From Prevotella sp. (lineage in GTDB: Bacteria > Bacteroidota > Bacteroidia > Bacteroidales > Bacteroidaceae), in NCBI GenBank assembly GCA_017458005.1, contig JAFTGH010000023.1:56484-120483 (forward strand): a DNA stretch of 64,000 nucleotides, written 5' to 3'. A program made the position numbers and the translations under genes. The notes beneath the pieces are model-generated. The model had not been told where the DNA came from, searched no databases, and saw nothing but the letters and a program-made list of their open reading frames with translations. Within the stretch, counting starts at the first letter, position 1; each line of letters starts with the position of its first letter. Of the stretch, positions 44,799-52,056 are shown piece by piece.

Positions 44799-45485
44799 AT
44801 GGACATGAAAAAAGGAATATTCGTTTTAACGCTCTTGCTCACGCTGGGAATGACTGTTCCCACGATGGCACAAAAGCACCGTCATACCCCAAGGGGGACG
44901 GAACTGGTGGACACTACCAAGCAGAGTTCTGCCGTGGATGCCTTCTCGGATACGACATCAGTAGACACCTTATATGATAATGGCGCGTCTCACCATAGCC
45001 ATTCCGTCAGTATCGACTGGGATGGTGACGAGGATGTAGAGGAGGCTCTCACAAAGGTGTTTGAGTCAATTGGTGAGGACTCCAAACTGGCAACAGGTCT
45101 GATTATCGCTGTCGTCGCTATCGTGGTCATCTTCCTTCTGGCGCCGATTCTGATTCTCCTGCTGATCTTCTATTTCGTCAATAAGAACCGCAAGCAGAAG
45201 ATGAAGTTGGCACAGATGGCGATGGAGAAGGGACAGCCGATTCCAGAGCAGTTGTTGGAGAAGCCTCAAGAGGAGGTTGGCGACGAGTATCAGAAGGGAC
45301 TCCGCCAGTGCTTCGTAGGTGTTGGACTTGCCATCTTCCTAGGCTATGCCGCTGGTGAGATAGGTTTCGGCATCGGTGCCTTGGTGTTCTTCATCGGCTT
45401 GGGTAAGGTGGTCGCCGCCAAGACAGCCGCTAAGAAAAATGATTTAAATAATAATAACGACTTAACTCAACAAGATTATGACTAA
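44799..45485 (+). CDS. Unknown membrane protein heading the PspC/sigma operon
   Basis: 228 residues. A signal peptide (MDMKKGIFVLTLLLTLGMTVPTMAQ) is followed by a polar segment with His-rich HHSHS, one membrane helix (about 105-130), a short charged cytoplasmic stretch and two more helices near the C-terminus (about 170-205). The family is not recognised. The signal-peptide DNA (about 44839-44870) contains the CACGCTGGGAATG word found in the 22-bp repeat of rsmF next door. It overlaps the PspC gene by 8 nt. Its context suggests a part of an envelope-stress or sigma-linked system. Confidence 0.7.
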   Translation: MDMKKGIFVLTLLLTLGMTVPTMAQKHRHTPRGTELVDTTKQSSAVDAFSDTTSVDTLYDNGASHHSHSVSIDWDGDEDVEEALTKVFESIGEDSKLATGLIIAVVAIVVIFLLAPILILLLIFYFVNKNRKQKMKLAQMAMEKGQPIPEQLLEKPQEEVGDEYQKGLRQCFVGVGLAIFLGYAAGEIGFGIGALVFFIGLGKVVAAKTAAKKNDLNNNNDLTQQDYD

Positions 45486-45672
45486 AAGACTTTATCGTTC
45501 AGACGACCGTGTGATAGCCGGTGTCTGCTCAGGTTTCGCAGAGTATATGGACTTCGACCCCGTTGCCGTTCGCTTAGGCTATGCAGCCTTGACGCTCTTT
45601 ACGGCATTCGCAGGTATTCCATTCTATATCGTGGCATGGATCGTGATGCCAGAGAAAAGTAAGGTGATTTAG
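45478..45672 (+). CDS. PspC-domain protein
   Basis: 64 residues, essentially one PspC domain: TKRLYRSDDRVIAGVCSGFAEYMDFDPVAVRLGY, then a helix TLFTAFAGIPFYIVAWIVMP. PspC-type proteins sit in the inner membrane and in enterobacteria respond to membrane stress. It overlaps the preceding gene by 8 nt and is followed by an octamer array and an ECF sigma gene. Confidence 0.92.
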   Translation: MTKRLYRSDDRVIAGVCSGFAEYMDFDPVAVRLGYAALTLFTAFAGIPFYIVAWIVMPEKSKVI

Positions 45673-45675
45673 TCA

Positions 45676-45707
45676 ATATATCGAGATCTCGATATATCGA
45701 TATATCG
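45676..45707. repeat. ATATATCG octamer array
   Basis: Four exact 8-bp registers (ATATATCG, AGATCTCG, ATATATCG, ATATATCG) between pspC and the sigma gene. The units are self-complementary in part, so the array can fold. It ends 16 bases before the sigma start codon. Confidence 0.8.
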
Positions 45708-45723
45708 AAAAAAGAACGATAGT

Positions 45724-46317
45724 ATGACAACTGACATCTCTCTTGTAGTACAGGTGGCGGTATTAGGCAACCGACGGGCTTTTGATGAACTCGTGCGCCG
45801 ATACCAGTCACCCGTGCGCCGTTTCTTCTTGCATCAGACGTTGGGAGATGAGCAGTTGAGTGACGACCTCGCACAAGACACGTTTATCAAGGCATATACC
45901 AGTATCGGTAAGTTCAAAGGGCTCGCCTCCTTCCAGACATGGCTGATGCGCATCGCCTATAATGTGTTCTACGACTATACACGGTCGGGGAAGGTGCGGT
46001 ATGAAATTCGGGGGTACGAAGGTTCGGGGGCTCGGGGGCACGAGAATAGTTCAGATGTGCAAAAGACGGGCTTAGACATATCTCGCACCTCCGTACCTTC
46101 GTATCCCCATACCCCCGAACTAAAGATGGACCTATATCATGCCCTCGCCTTGTTGAAGCCTGACGAACGAACCTGCGTGACGCTGCAACTGGTGGACGGT
46201 TACGATATCAAAAAGATCGCAGAGATTACCCAGATGAAGGAGGGAACGGTGAAGTCGCACCTCTCCCGAGGGAAAGAGAAACTAGCAAACTATTTAAAAC
46301 AGAATGGCTATGGATGA
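45724..46317 (+). CDS. ECF-type sigma-70 factor with in-frame octamer insertion
   Basis: 197 residues. Region 2 (about 16-88: RAFDELVRRYQSPVRRFF, LAQDTFIKAY, FQTWLMRIAYN) and region 4 (about 135-193: LKPDERTCVTLQLVDGYDIK, KEGTVKSHLSRGKEKL) are both intact. Between them, residues about 94-134 are an octamer-encoded insertion (EIRGYEGSGARGHEN...SRTSVPSYPHTPELK) in the flexible linker, which probably tolerates it. The following gene overlaps by 14 nt and may encode its membrane regulator. It probably responds to an envelope signal. Confidence 0.9.
   Translation: MTTDISLVVQVAVLGNRRAFDELVRRYQSPVRRFFLHQTLGDEQLSDDLAQDTFIKAYTSIGKFKGLASFQTWLMRIAYNVFYDYTRSGKVRYEIRGYEGSGARGHENSSDVQKTGLDISRTSVPSYPHTPELKMDLYHALALLKPDERTCVTLQLVDGYDIKKIAEITQMKEGTVKSHLSRGKEKLANYLKQNGYG
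46004..46122 (+). repeat. Palindromic octamer element inserted in the ECF sigma gene
   Basis: Left arm octamers TTCGGGGG, TACGAAGG, TTCGGGGG, CTCGGGGG and CACGAGAA (46007-46046); core to 46080; right arm TCTCGCAC, CTCCGTAC, CTTCGTAT, CCCCATAC and CCCCGAAC (46081-46120). Entry sequence, core edges (GAGAA..GTTC.G and ATCTCGC) and reading frame match the tatD element. Confidence 0.85.
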
Positions 46318-46648
46318 ACAGAATGAGAAGTTGCTGCAACAGTTCTTTAGCGAGGCTGCACAGCAGACGATAGACGATAACGGGTTTACGGAGCGGGTGA
46401 TGAGCCAGTTGCCAATGCGTGTCAAGCGTTTCACACGTATCTGGTCGGCATGCTGTATCGTCATCGCTGCCCTCCTTTTCACCGTCTTTCATGGTTGGGA
46501 ACTGTTGCTGGTGCAGATGGAGGTGTTCCTGCGCACCACTATCGCGGAACCGCCACAGGTGAACCCGCTCACGGTGGTCTTCACCCTCTTCTGCCTTTTG
46601 ATGATAGGTGTCTACGAGTTGCTTAGTTACGAACGCCTGATTCGATAA
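46304..46648 (+). CDS. Small membrane protein coupled to the ECF sigma factor
   Basis: 114 residues. A cytoplasmic N-terminus (about 1-42, with FTERVMSQLP) and two membrane helices (about 45-65 and 88-106) resemble the layout of small anti-sigma or DUF5056-like proteins. There is no zinc-binding HxxxCxxC. The start overlaps the sigma gene by 14 nt, so translation is coupled and a regulatory link is likely. Its 3' end overlaps the convergent porE gene by 26 bp. Confidence 0.65.
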   Translation: MAMDEQNEKLLQQFFSEAAQQTIDDNGFTERVMSQLPMRVKRFTRIWSACCIVIAALLFTVFHGWELLLVQMEVFLRTTIAEPPQVNPLTVVFTLFCLLMIGVYELLSYERLIR

Positions 46649-48656
46649 GGCGACCTTCCTTGTCGAACATGCCATAGGTGGTACTCGTCACCTTGAACTC
46701 CGTGCGACGGTTGAGTTGGTTGCATATCTCCTGCTCTTCCGGTGTGAACGTTCTGACATACTCTTCTGTCAGAACGTCGTTTTCTTTCAGGAAGGGATAT
46801 TTCTCCGTCAACTTCTTGCGTATCTGCTTGGGACTGCCCTTGCCATAGCCTTTGGGAGCAAGGCGGTCTTTGGCGATGCCCTTGCTGATCAGGTAGTTGA
46901 CCACAGACTCCGCACGTCGTTGTGAGAGGCGTACGTTATACTCCTCACTACCTTTGTAGTCGCAATGGGCGGCGAGTTGGATAGCGACATGCGGGTTCTC
47001 GTTCAGCAGCACCACCAGTTTGTCCAAAGCCTCCGTCGACTCAGGGCGCAGGGTGGCACGGTCGAAGTCATAGAAGATATTGTCGATGAGGACGGGTGCG
47101 GTGATACTCGCCAAAGGAAACTGCAAGACGTATTCCTCGGAGTCCTCGACAGGCTCCACCCGCAGTTCCTCCTTATGGTTCAGGTAGCCAACGCAGGTGC
47201 CTAGCAGCACGTAGTCGACGTTAGGTTTGATCTGTTGGGTAAACGAGCCATCCCCCTTCACGTTGAGTTTCAGGTTTGTGCCGTCGTTGCCCACGAGGTA
47301 GACGATAGCCTGTGGCAACTCATAGCCCTCCTGCTCATAGACCCAGCCCTTGACGGTCTGGATAATCTCCGGGTTCTCAAAGGAGTAGATATGGTCCCAG
47401 CCGTGGGCATCGCCACGGTTGGAGGAGAAGAATCCCTTGTTGAGCATCCCCTCAAAGGTCATGCCGAAGTCATCACCCTGTGAGTTCAACGGGAAACCGG
47501 GATGCTCCAACTGCCATCCAAAGGCATTGGGCTTGGCGATGAAGATATCCAGTCCGCCCATTCCCTCATGTCCATTGCTGGAGAAATAGAGGTCACCATT
47601 AGGACGGAAGGTGGGGAATAGTTCGTCACCAGGGGTGTTGATTGGTGCGCCAAGGTTCTCCACGCCCCCCATGTCACTCTCGGAGAGACGTACACGCCAA
47701 ATGTCCTTGCCGCCCATGCCACCAGGCATGTCGCTGACGAAATAGAGCCATTTGCCATCAGGACTGACGGCGGGATGGGCGAAGAGGGAGAGCGTGTCAC
47801 GGGAGATGGTCACCTCCTGCGGTTTGCTCCAGGCGGCATCAGAGCGTCGGGAGGAACCTATCTTCGCATAGCGGGGATAGTCATTGTCTGTCTTACAGAT
47901 GGTCAGGTACATCGTATGCCCGTCGGGTGTCAGACAACAGGCTCCCTCATCATCGGCGCTATTCAACTCGGAGTCGATGACCTGTGGGCGTTGCCACTTG
48001 CCCTGCTCGTCTTTTTGTGACATGAAGATATCGCCATTCTTCGTTCCCGTGATACCACTCAACTCATCACCTGTCGCCTCATTACGGGTGGAGGTGAAAT
48101 ACAGGCGGTCGTTGGCATCACCACCCAAGGCGGGGGAGTATTCCGAGCGGCGGGAATTGAAGATGTTCTCTCGCTTTACTGTGTAGCGAGAACCCTCTTG
48201 TTTCCATATTGGAGCCTGCTGTGCGGAACGTAGTCCATTCTGTGCGAGAATCTTGGCAAAGGCAGGACTTTGGGCGGCAACAGAATCAACAAGTATGTCG
48301 CCATACACCTTTATCGCCTCCTTGTAACTGCCAGCCTTCAATAACTGCTGACCTAAATACAATTGCGTCAGCGAGTCTTGTTGCCCATAGCGTAAGGCAT
48401 TACGGTAGGCGGCAATGGCACGTTGGGTATAGTTGATACGGCGGTAGCAGTCCGCCATCTTCAAGGCGCGTTGCCCTCTGAGTTTCCTTTCCTTGACAGG
48501 AGTCTGCGCATACGCCTTCTTGTATTGTGCCGCCGCGTCGAAATACTCGCCGAGGGCATAATACTTATCGCCTTTCTTCATTGCCTGGTCGGCACCGCAT
48601 CCTACGAGGAGTAGGGCACAGAGACAGGTGAATATCACATAGATGGTCTTGCGCAT
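46623..48656 (-). CDS. porE: PorE-like type IX secretion lipoprotein (TPR, propeller, OmpA domain)
   Basis: 677 residues. A lipoprotein signal (LLLVGC, Cys20) is followed by TPR repeats (about 27-150: YYALGEYFDAAAQYKKAYA). A beta-propeller of WD/PD40 repeats follows (about 165-430: YSPALGGDANDRLYFTSTR, HPAVSPDGKWLYFVSD), then a carboxypeptidase-regulatory-like domain (about 440-500). A C-terminal OmpA peptidoglycan-binding domain completes it (DNIFYDFDRATLRPES, HCDYKGSEEYNVRLSQRRAESV). This order is that of PorE (PG1058), which ties the type IX machine to peptidoglycan. Assignment rests on architecture; other OmpA/propeller lipoproteins share it. It pairs functionally with porQ at 32116. Confidence 0.8.
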   Translation of the reverse strand: MRKTIYVIFTCLCALLLVGCGADQAMKKGDKYYALGEYFDAAAQYKKAYAQTPVKERKLRGQRALKMADCYRRINYTQRAIAAYRNALRYGQQDSLTQLYLGQQLLKAGSYKEAIKVYGDILVDSVAAQSPAFAKILAQNGLRSAQQAPIWKQEGSRYTVKRENIFNSRRSEYSPALGGDANDRLYFTSTRNEATGDELSGITGTKNGDIFMSQKDEQGKWQRPQVIDSELNSADDEGACCLTPDGHTMYLTICKTDNDYPRYAKIGSSRRSDAAWSKPQEVTISRDTLSLFAHPAVSPDGKWLYFVSDMPGGMGGKDIWRVRLSESDMGGVENLGAPINTPGDELFPTFRPNGDLYFSSNGHEGMGGLDIFIAKPNAFGWQLEHPGFPLNSQGDDFGMTFEGMLNKGFFSSNRGDAHGWDHIYSFENPEIIQTVKGWVYEQEGYELPQAIVYLVGNDGTNLKLNVKGDGSFTQQIKPNVDYVLLGTCVGYLNHKEELRVEPVEDSEEYVLQFPLASITAPVLIDNIFYDFDRATLRPESTEALDKLVVLLNENPHVAIQLAAHCDYKGSEEYNVRLSQRRAESVVNYLISKGIAKDRLAPKGYGKGSPKQIRKKLTEKYPFLKENDVLTEEYVRTFTPEEQEICNQLNRRTEFKVTSTTYGMFDKEGRLIESGVRN

Positions 48657-48677
48657 ACAATCATTAAAACGGAAAAC

Positions 48678-48698
48678 CCTCGGATTTATTGCCTCCGA
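48678..48698 (-). terminator. Hairpin after topB
   Basis: On the minus strand CTCGGA pairs with TCCGAG around a loop of about nine bases, followed by GGTTTT, just after the topB stop codon. A short stem, but well placed. Confidence 0.5.
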
Positions 48699-48701
48699 GA
48701 G

Positions 48702-50807
48702 TTATTCCTTGAAAGGAAGGCGCCAAGAGCAGTTGTGATAGTCAGAGCATCCGTATGCGGAATGCCCCTTGATGATATGCCCCTTGCCACAGAGCGGACA
48801 AGGTTTACCGATGATGCTGTCGTCGGGTTTCAGTGCCTTGGGCTTTCGTGGTGTCTTGGCTTTGGGCGCCTGTTCTGTCTTGGGCGCCTTGACTTTCTTG
48901 AGATCGGCATCGGTAAGGACGGTGACGCGACGGTTACTGCTGTCTTGCATCACCTCACGGACGATATCCGTTACCTGTTGTTTCAGTTCCTCGATAAACT
49001 GTTGGGCATCGTATTGCTGGTGCTCGATGTCGCGGAGTTTCTTTTCCCAGATACCCGTAAGTTCCGCACTTTTCAAAAGGTCTTCATGAATAAGATCTAT
49101 AAGTTCTGTTCCTGTTGGTGTTGGGGCAATACTTGTACGAATACGTCTGATATAATGTCGTTTAAATAGTGTCTCGATAATGGCTGCTCGCGTTGAAGGA
49201 CGCCCGATTCCGTTTTCTTTCATTGCATAGCGCAATTCCTCATTATCGACGAATCTTCCGGCTGTTTCCATTGCTCTAAGAAGGGTTGCCTCAGTATAGG
49301 GCTTTGGAGCAACAGTCCATTTTTCTGTTAAGGTCGGCGTATGCTCTCCACTCTCTCCTTTTGTAAATGTCGGTAGTATTTTATCTTCTTCTTTTTTCTT
49401 GCTTTCGTCTTCTGTGCTTTTGGGCTCTTTAGGATATACAAGATGCCATCCTGGCTCCAAAATGGTTTTTCCTGTGACTTTGAATTCAATGTCATCAACC
49501 ATTCCAAGGACAATAGTCTGAGCAAATTTGCAGTCAGGATAGAATACCGCAATAAAACGACGTGCAATGAGATCGAAGACTTTTTGTTCCGCATCACTGA
49601 GATTCTGAGGAACGATGCCCGTAGGAATGATGGCATGGTGGTCGGTCACCTTCGAAGAGTCGAAGACTTTCTTTGATTTTGTTAAAGGCTTATCTCCTAA
49701 AGGCTTAATTAACTCTGCATATGGAGTGATTCCACCGAACTTAACTTGAAATAACCCATTCATTGTTTGTGGGCATTTAGGATAAATGTCATCGGAAAGA
49801 AATGTTGTATCTACGCGAGGGTATGTTGTATACTTTTTCTCGTATAGACTTTGAATGAGATTTAGGGTCATTTCAGCAGAATAACCATATTTCTTATTAC
49901 AGTCAACTTGTAATGATGTCAGGTCATATAAAGAAGGAGGTGCCTCTTTTCCGTTCTTTTTCTGAATACTGGTTATCGTAAAGGGCTTTCCTGCAATACT
50001 TGCCAAAGTTTTTTCTGCTTCGTCTTTGTCGGTAAAACCTCTCTTGGATTGTCCTTTTTTCTCTTTTCCTTCTTCAGTCTCATTCTCTTTTTCTTCTTCC
50101 TCTTCTTCCTCTTTTATGACTGCCGTGAAGGTGGTGTCCCGATAGACTGTGGCAAGAACCCAATAGGGCTCAGGCTTGAAGTTCTCGATCTCTTTCTGGC
50201 GGTTGACAATCAGGGCGAGGGTAGGGGTTTGTACACGTCCTATTGAGAGCACCTGTCGGTTCTGTCCGTACCTTAAGGTATAGAGACGGGTACAGTTCAT
50301 GCCCAACAGCCAGTCACCAATGGCACGGGATAGTCCTGCCATATACAGCGGCTGATAGTCAGCCTGATCTTTCAGTTGCGAGAAACCATCACTGATTGCC
50401 TCGTCCGTCATCGAGGATATCCACAGACGACTGACAGGACATTTGGCACCTGCTTTCTGCATCACCCACCGTTGGATGAGTTCTCCCTCCTGACCAGCGT
50501 CACCGCAGTTGACGATGCGGTCAGCCTTCTGCATGAGACTCTCGATGATGGCGAACTGCTTTTTGATACTCGGCTGGTCGATGAGTTTGATACCAAAACG
50601 CTCAGGTATCATCGGTAAGGACGACAGGCTCCATGACTTCCACATGGGAGTGTAGTCGTGAGGCTCCTTCAGTGTACACAGATGGCCGAATGTCCAAGTC
50701 ACCTGGTAGCCGTTTCCTTCCATATAACCATCGTGCGAGGCGGTAGCACCGATAATCCGTGCGATGTCCTTCGCCACACTGGGTTTCTCTGCGATGCAAA
50801 CAATCAT
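48702..50807 (-). CDS. topB: DNA topoisomerase III
   Basis: Type IA topoisomerase of about 701 residues. TOPRIM domain (MIVCIAEKPSVAKDIARIIG, NCGDAGQEGELIQRW), SIGRVQTPTLALI, and active-site Tyr in TTYPRVDTTFL (about 330). It also has ENGIGRPSTRAAIIETL and a C-terminal domain with a zinc ribbon-like CPLCGKG. An acidic stretch (EEEEEEEKENETEEGKEKK, about 228-250) is inserted. The start at 50807 (MIVCIAEKPS) is the family start; an upstream frame adds unrelated residues. TAATTTTG ends five bases before this ATG, and the start codon lies in a 15-bp hairpin. The middle of the gene (about 49060-50110) is visibly more AT-rich than both ends. Confidence 0.93.
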   Translation of the reverse strand: MIVCIAEKPSVAKDIARIIGATASHDGYMEGNGYQVTWTFGHLCTLKEPHDYTPMWKSWSLSSLPMIPERFGIKLIDQPSIKKQFAIIESLMQKADRIVNCGDAGQEGELIQRWVMQKAGAKCPVSRLWISSMTDEAISDGFSQLKDQADYQPLYMAGLSRAIGDWLLGMNCTRLYTLRYGQNRQVLSIGRVQTPTLALIVNRQKEIENFKPEPYWVLATVYRDTTFTAVIKEEEEEEEKENETEEGKEKKGQSKRGFTDKDEAEKTLASIAGKPFTITSIQKKNGKEAPPSLYDLTSLQVDCNKKYGYSAEMTLNLIQSLYEKKYTTYPRVDTTFLSDDIYPKCPQTMNGLFQVKFGGITPYAELIKPLGDKPLTKSKKVFDSSKVTDHHAIIPTGIVPQNLSDAEQKVFDLIARRFIAVFYPDCKFAQTIVLGMVDDIEFKVTGKTILEPGWHLVYPKEPKSTEDESKKKEEDKILPTFTKGESGEHTPTLTEKWTVAPKPYTEATLLRAMETAGRFVDNEELRYAMKENGIGRPSTRAAIIETLFKRHYIRRIRTSIAPTPTGTELIDLIHEDLLKSAELTGIWEKKLRDIEHQQYDAQQFIEELKQQVTDIVREVMQDSSNRRVTVLTDADLKKVKAPKTEQAPKAKTPRKPKALKPDDSIIGKPCPLCGKGHIIKGHSAYGCSDYHNCSWRLPFKE

Positions 50808-50848
50808 GGCTGCAAAATTAATCAATTCTATTGAATTTCGCAGCCATG
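50805..50848 (-). promoter_or_regulatory. Hairpin containing the topB start codon and -7 element
   Basis: A 15-bp inverted repeat with one mismatch (50805-50819 with 50834-50848) begins and ends in CATG. The promoter-like TAATTTTG (50813-50820) and the topB ATG are in one arm. The other arm starts an open frame of nine codons (MAAKFNRID, then TAA) in the same direction. Confidence 0.5.
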
Positions 50849-50869
50849 AACAGGGATTATTTAATATTT

Positions 50870-52018
50870 TTAATAAGCGTGGTCGCTGGCGATCTCCTGC
50901 TTGTCGAGTTTCTTCTTGTCGATGGCTCGCCAAGCGTAGACGATATAGGCAAGCACGAAGGGAACGAGCAGGGATACGTAGAACATGGTGCGCAGCGTGA
51001 ACTCACTGCTGCACGAGTTGGCGAGTGTCAGCGACGACTGCAAATCGGCAGTGGAGGGATAGTATGCCGTATGGTTCCATGCGGAGCAGAGCAATAATGC
51101 AAGGACAGTGAGCACCGTACCGATACCTGCGGGCCAGATGCCGCTGATATAGGTCTTTGACACAATCGTCTTTCCAATACCATAGAGCACCAGCACCACA
51201 CCTATTAATAATATAATAAGGAGGTACCACATGTCGGTGAGGTTGTGCAGGTACTTATACGGCTCCATGAAGATGACACCCGTCTCTGGGTTCCAGGCAT
51301 AGCCGTCTTTCAACAGCAGGTGGATGAGATAGGCGACAAAGAGGATGAGGAAAGGTACGGCGGCACCGATGAGGCGTACACTGCCGCGACAGCGGATGTC
51401 CTCGTCATCGACGTTGTTCATCACATAGAGGATTCCCAGTACACGGGCAAGGAATACCACGGCAAAGCCGAAGACCAGTACCCAGGGATTCAGCAGGGCA
51501 TCCAGTCCGTGGGAGGCGTTTGCCCAACGACTGATAATCGGTGTGAACGACCCTGCGTCGATCAGGTTGTCTTTGGCGATGATGAAGTTCGAGCCCTCGA
51601 AGAAGGTGGCAACGGCTCCGCCTAAGAGCAACGGACCGACAATACCGTTCAGGGTCAGGAAGAACTGGAATGTCTTGGGACCGAGGAAGTTGCCTATCTT
51701 GTTCTGAAACTCATAACTGACAGCCTGTAATACGAAGGTAAACAGGATAATCATCCACAGCCAGTAGGCTCCTCCGAACGAAGTGGAGTAGAAGAGGGGG
51801 AAGGAGGCGAAGAACGCTCCACCGAAAGTGACGAGGGTGGTGAAGGTGAACTCCCATTTACGTCCTGTGGAGTTATAGACAAGTCGACGACCTTCCTCTG
51901 TATATCCAAGGCTTCCTGCCAGTGAGTTGGCTCCCTGCACGAAGAGCAGGAACACCAGTAATGCGCCTAATAGCGCTACTACAAAGCACCAGTAATGCTG
52001 TAAGAATTCGTATGTCAT
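50870..52018 (-). CDS. cydB: Cytochrome bd quinol oxidase subunit II
   Basis: 382 residues, polytopic. Starts MTYEFLQHYWCFVVALLGALLVFLLFVQGANSLAG and contains the CydB motifs for quinol oxidase subunit II (GGAFFASFPLFYSTSFGGAYW). It assembles with CydA to reduce oxygen with quinol, protecting anaerobes from traces of oxygen and conserving energy. It lies 32 nt after cydA; the spacer is an octamer array. Confidence 0.93.
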   Translation of the reverse strand: MTYEFLQHYWCFVVALLGALLVFLLFVQGANSLAGSLGYTEEGRRLVYNSTGRKWEFTFTTLVTFGGAFFASFPLFYSTSFGGAYWLWMIILFTFVLQAVSYEFQNKIGNFLGPKTFQFFLTLNGIVGPLLLGGAVATFFEGSNFIIAKDNLIDAGSFTPIISRWANASHGLDALLNPWVLVFGFAVVFLARVLGILYVMNNVDDEDIRCRGSVRLIGAAVPFLILFVAYLIHLLLKDGYAWNPETGVIFMEPYKYLHNLTDMWYLLIILLIGVVLVLYGIGKTIVSKTYISGIWPAGIGTVLTVLALLLCSAWNHTAYYPSTADLQSSLTLANSCSSEFTLRTMFYVSLLVPFVLAYIVYAWRAIDKKKLDKQEIASDHAY

Positions 52019-52020
52019 AG

Positions 52021-52056
52021 TAACTTTTACCTTTTTACTTTTTTACCTTTTTACTT
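52021..52056. repeat. TTTTTAC(C/T) octamer array between cydA and cydB
   Basis: About four units of the TTTTTACC/TTTTTACT octamer form the cydA-cydB spacer and encode the last Lys and stop of CydA. Read in the direction of the genes it gives AAGGTAAAA-type units before the cydB ATG, as at 28231-28270. Confidence 0.75.
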
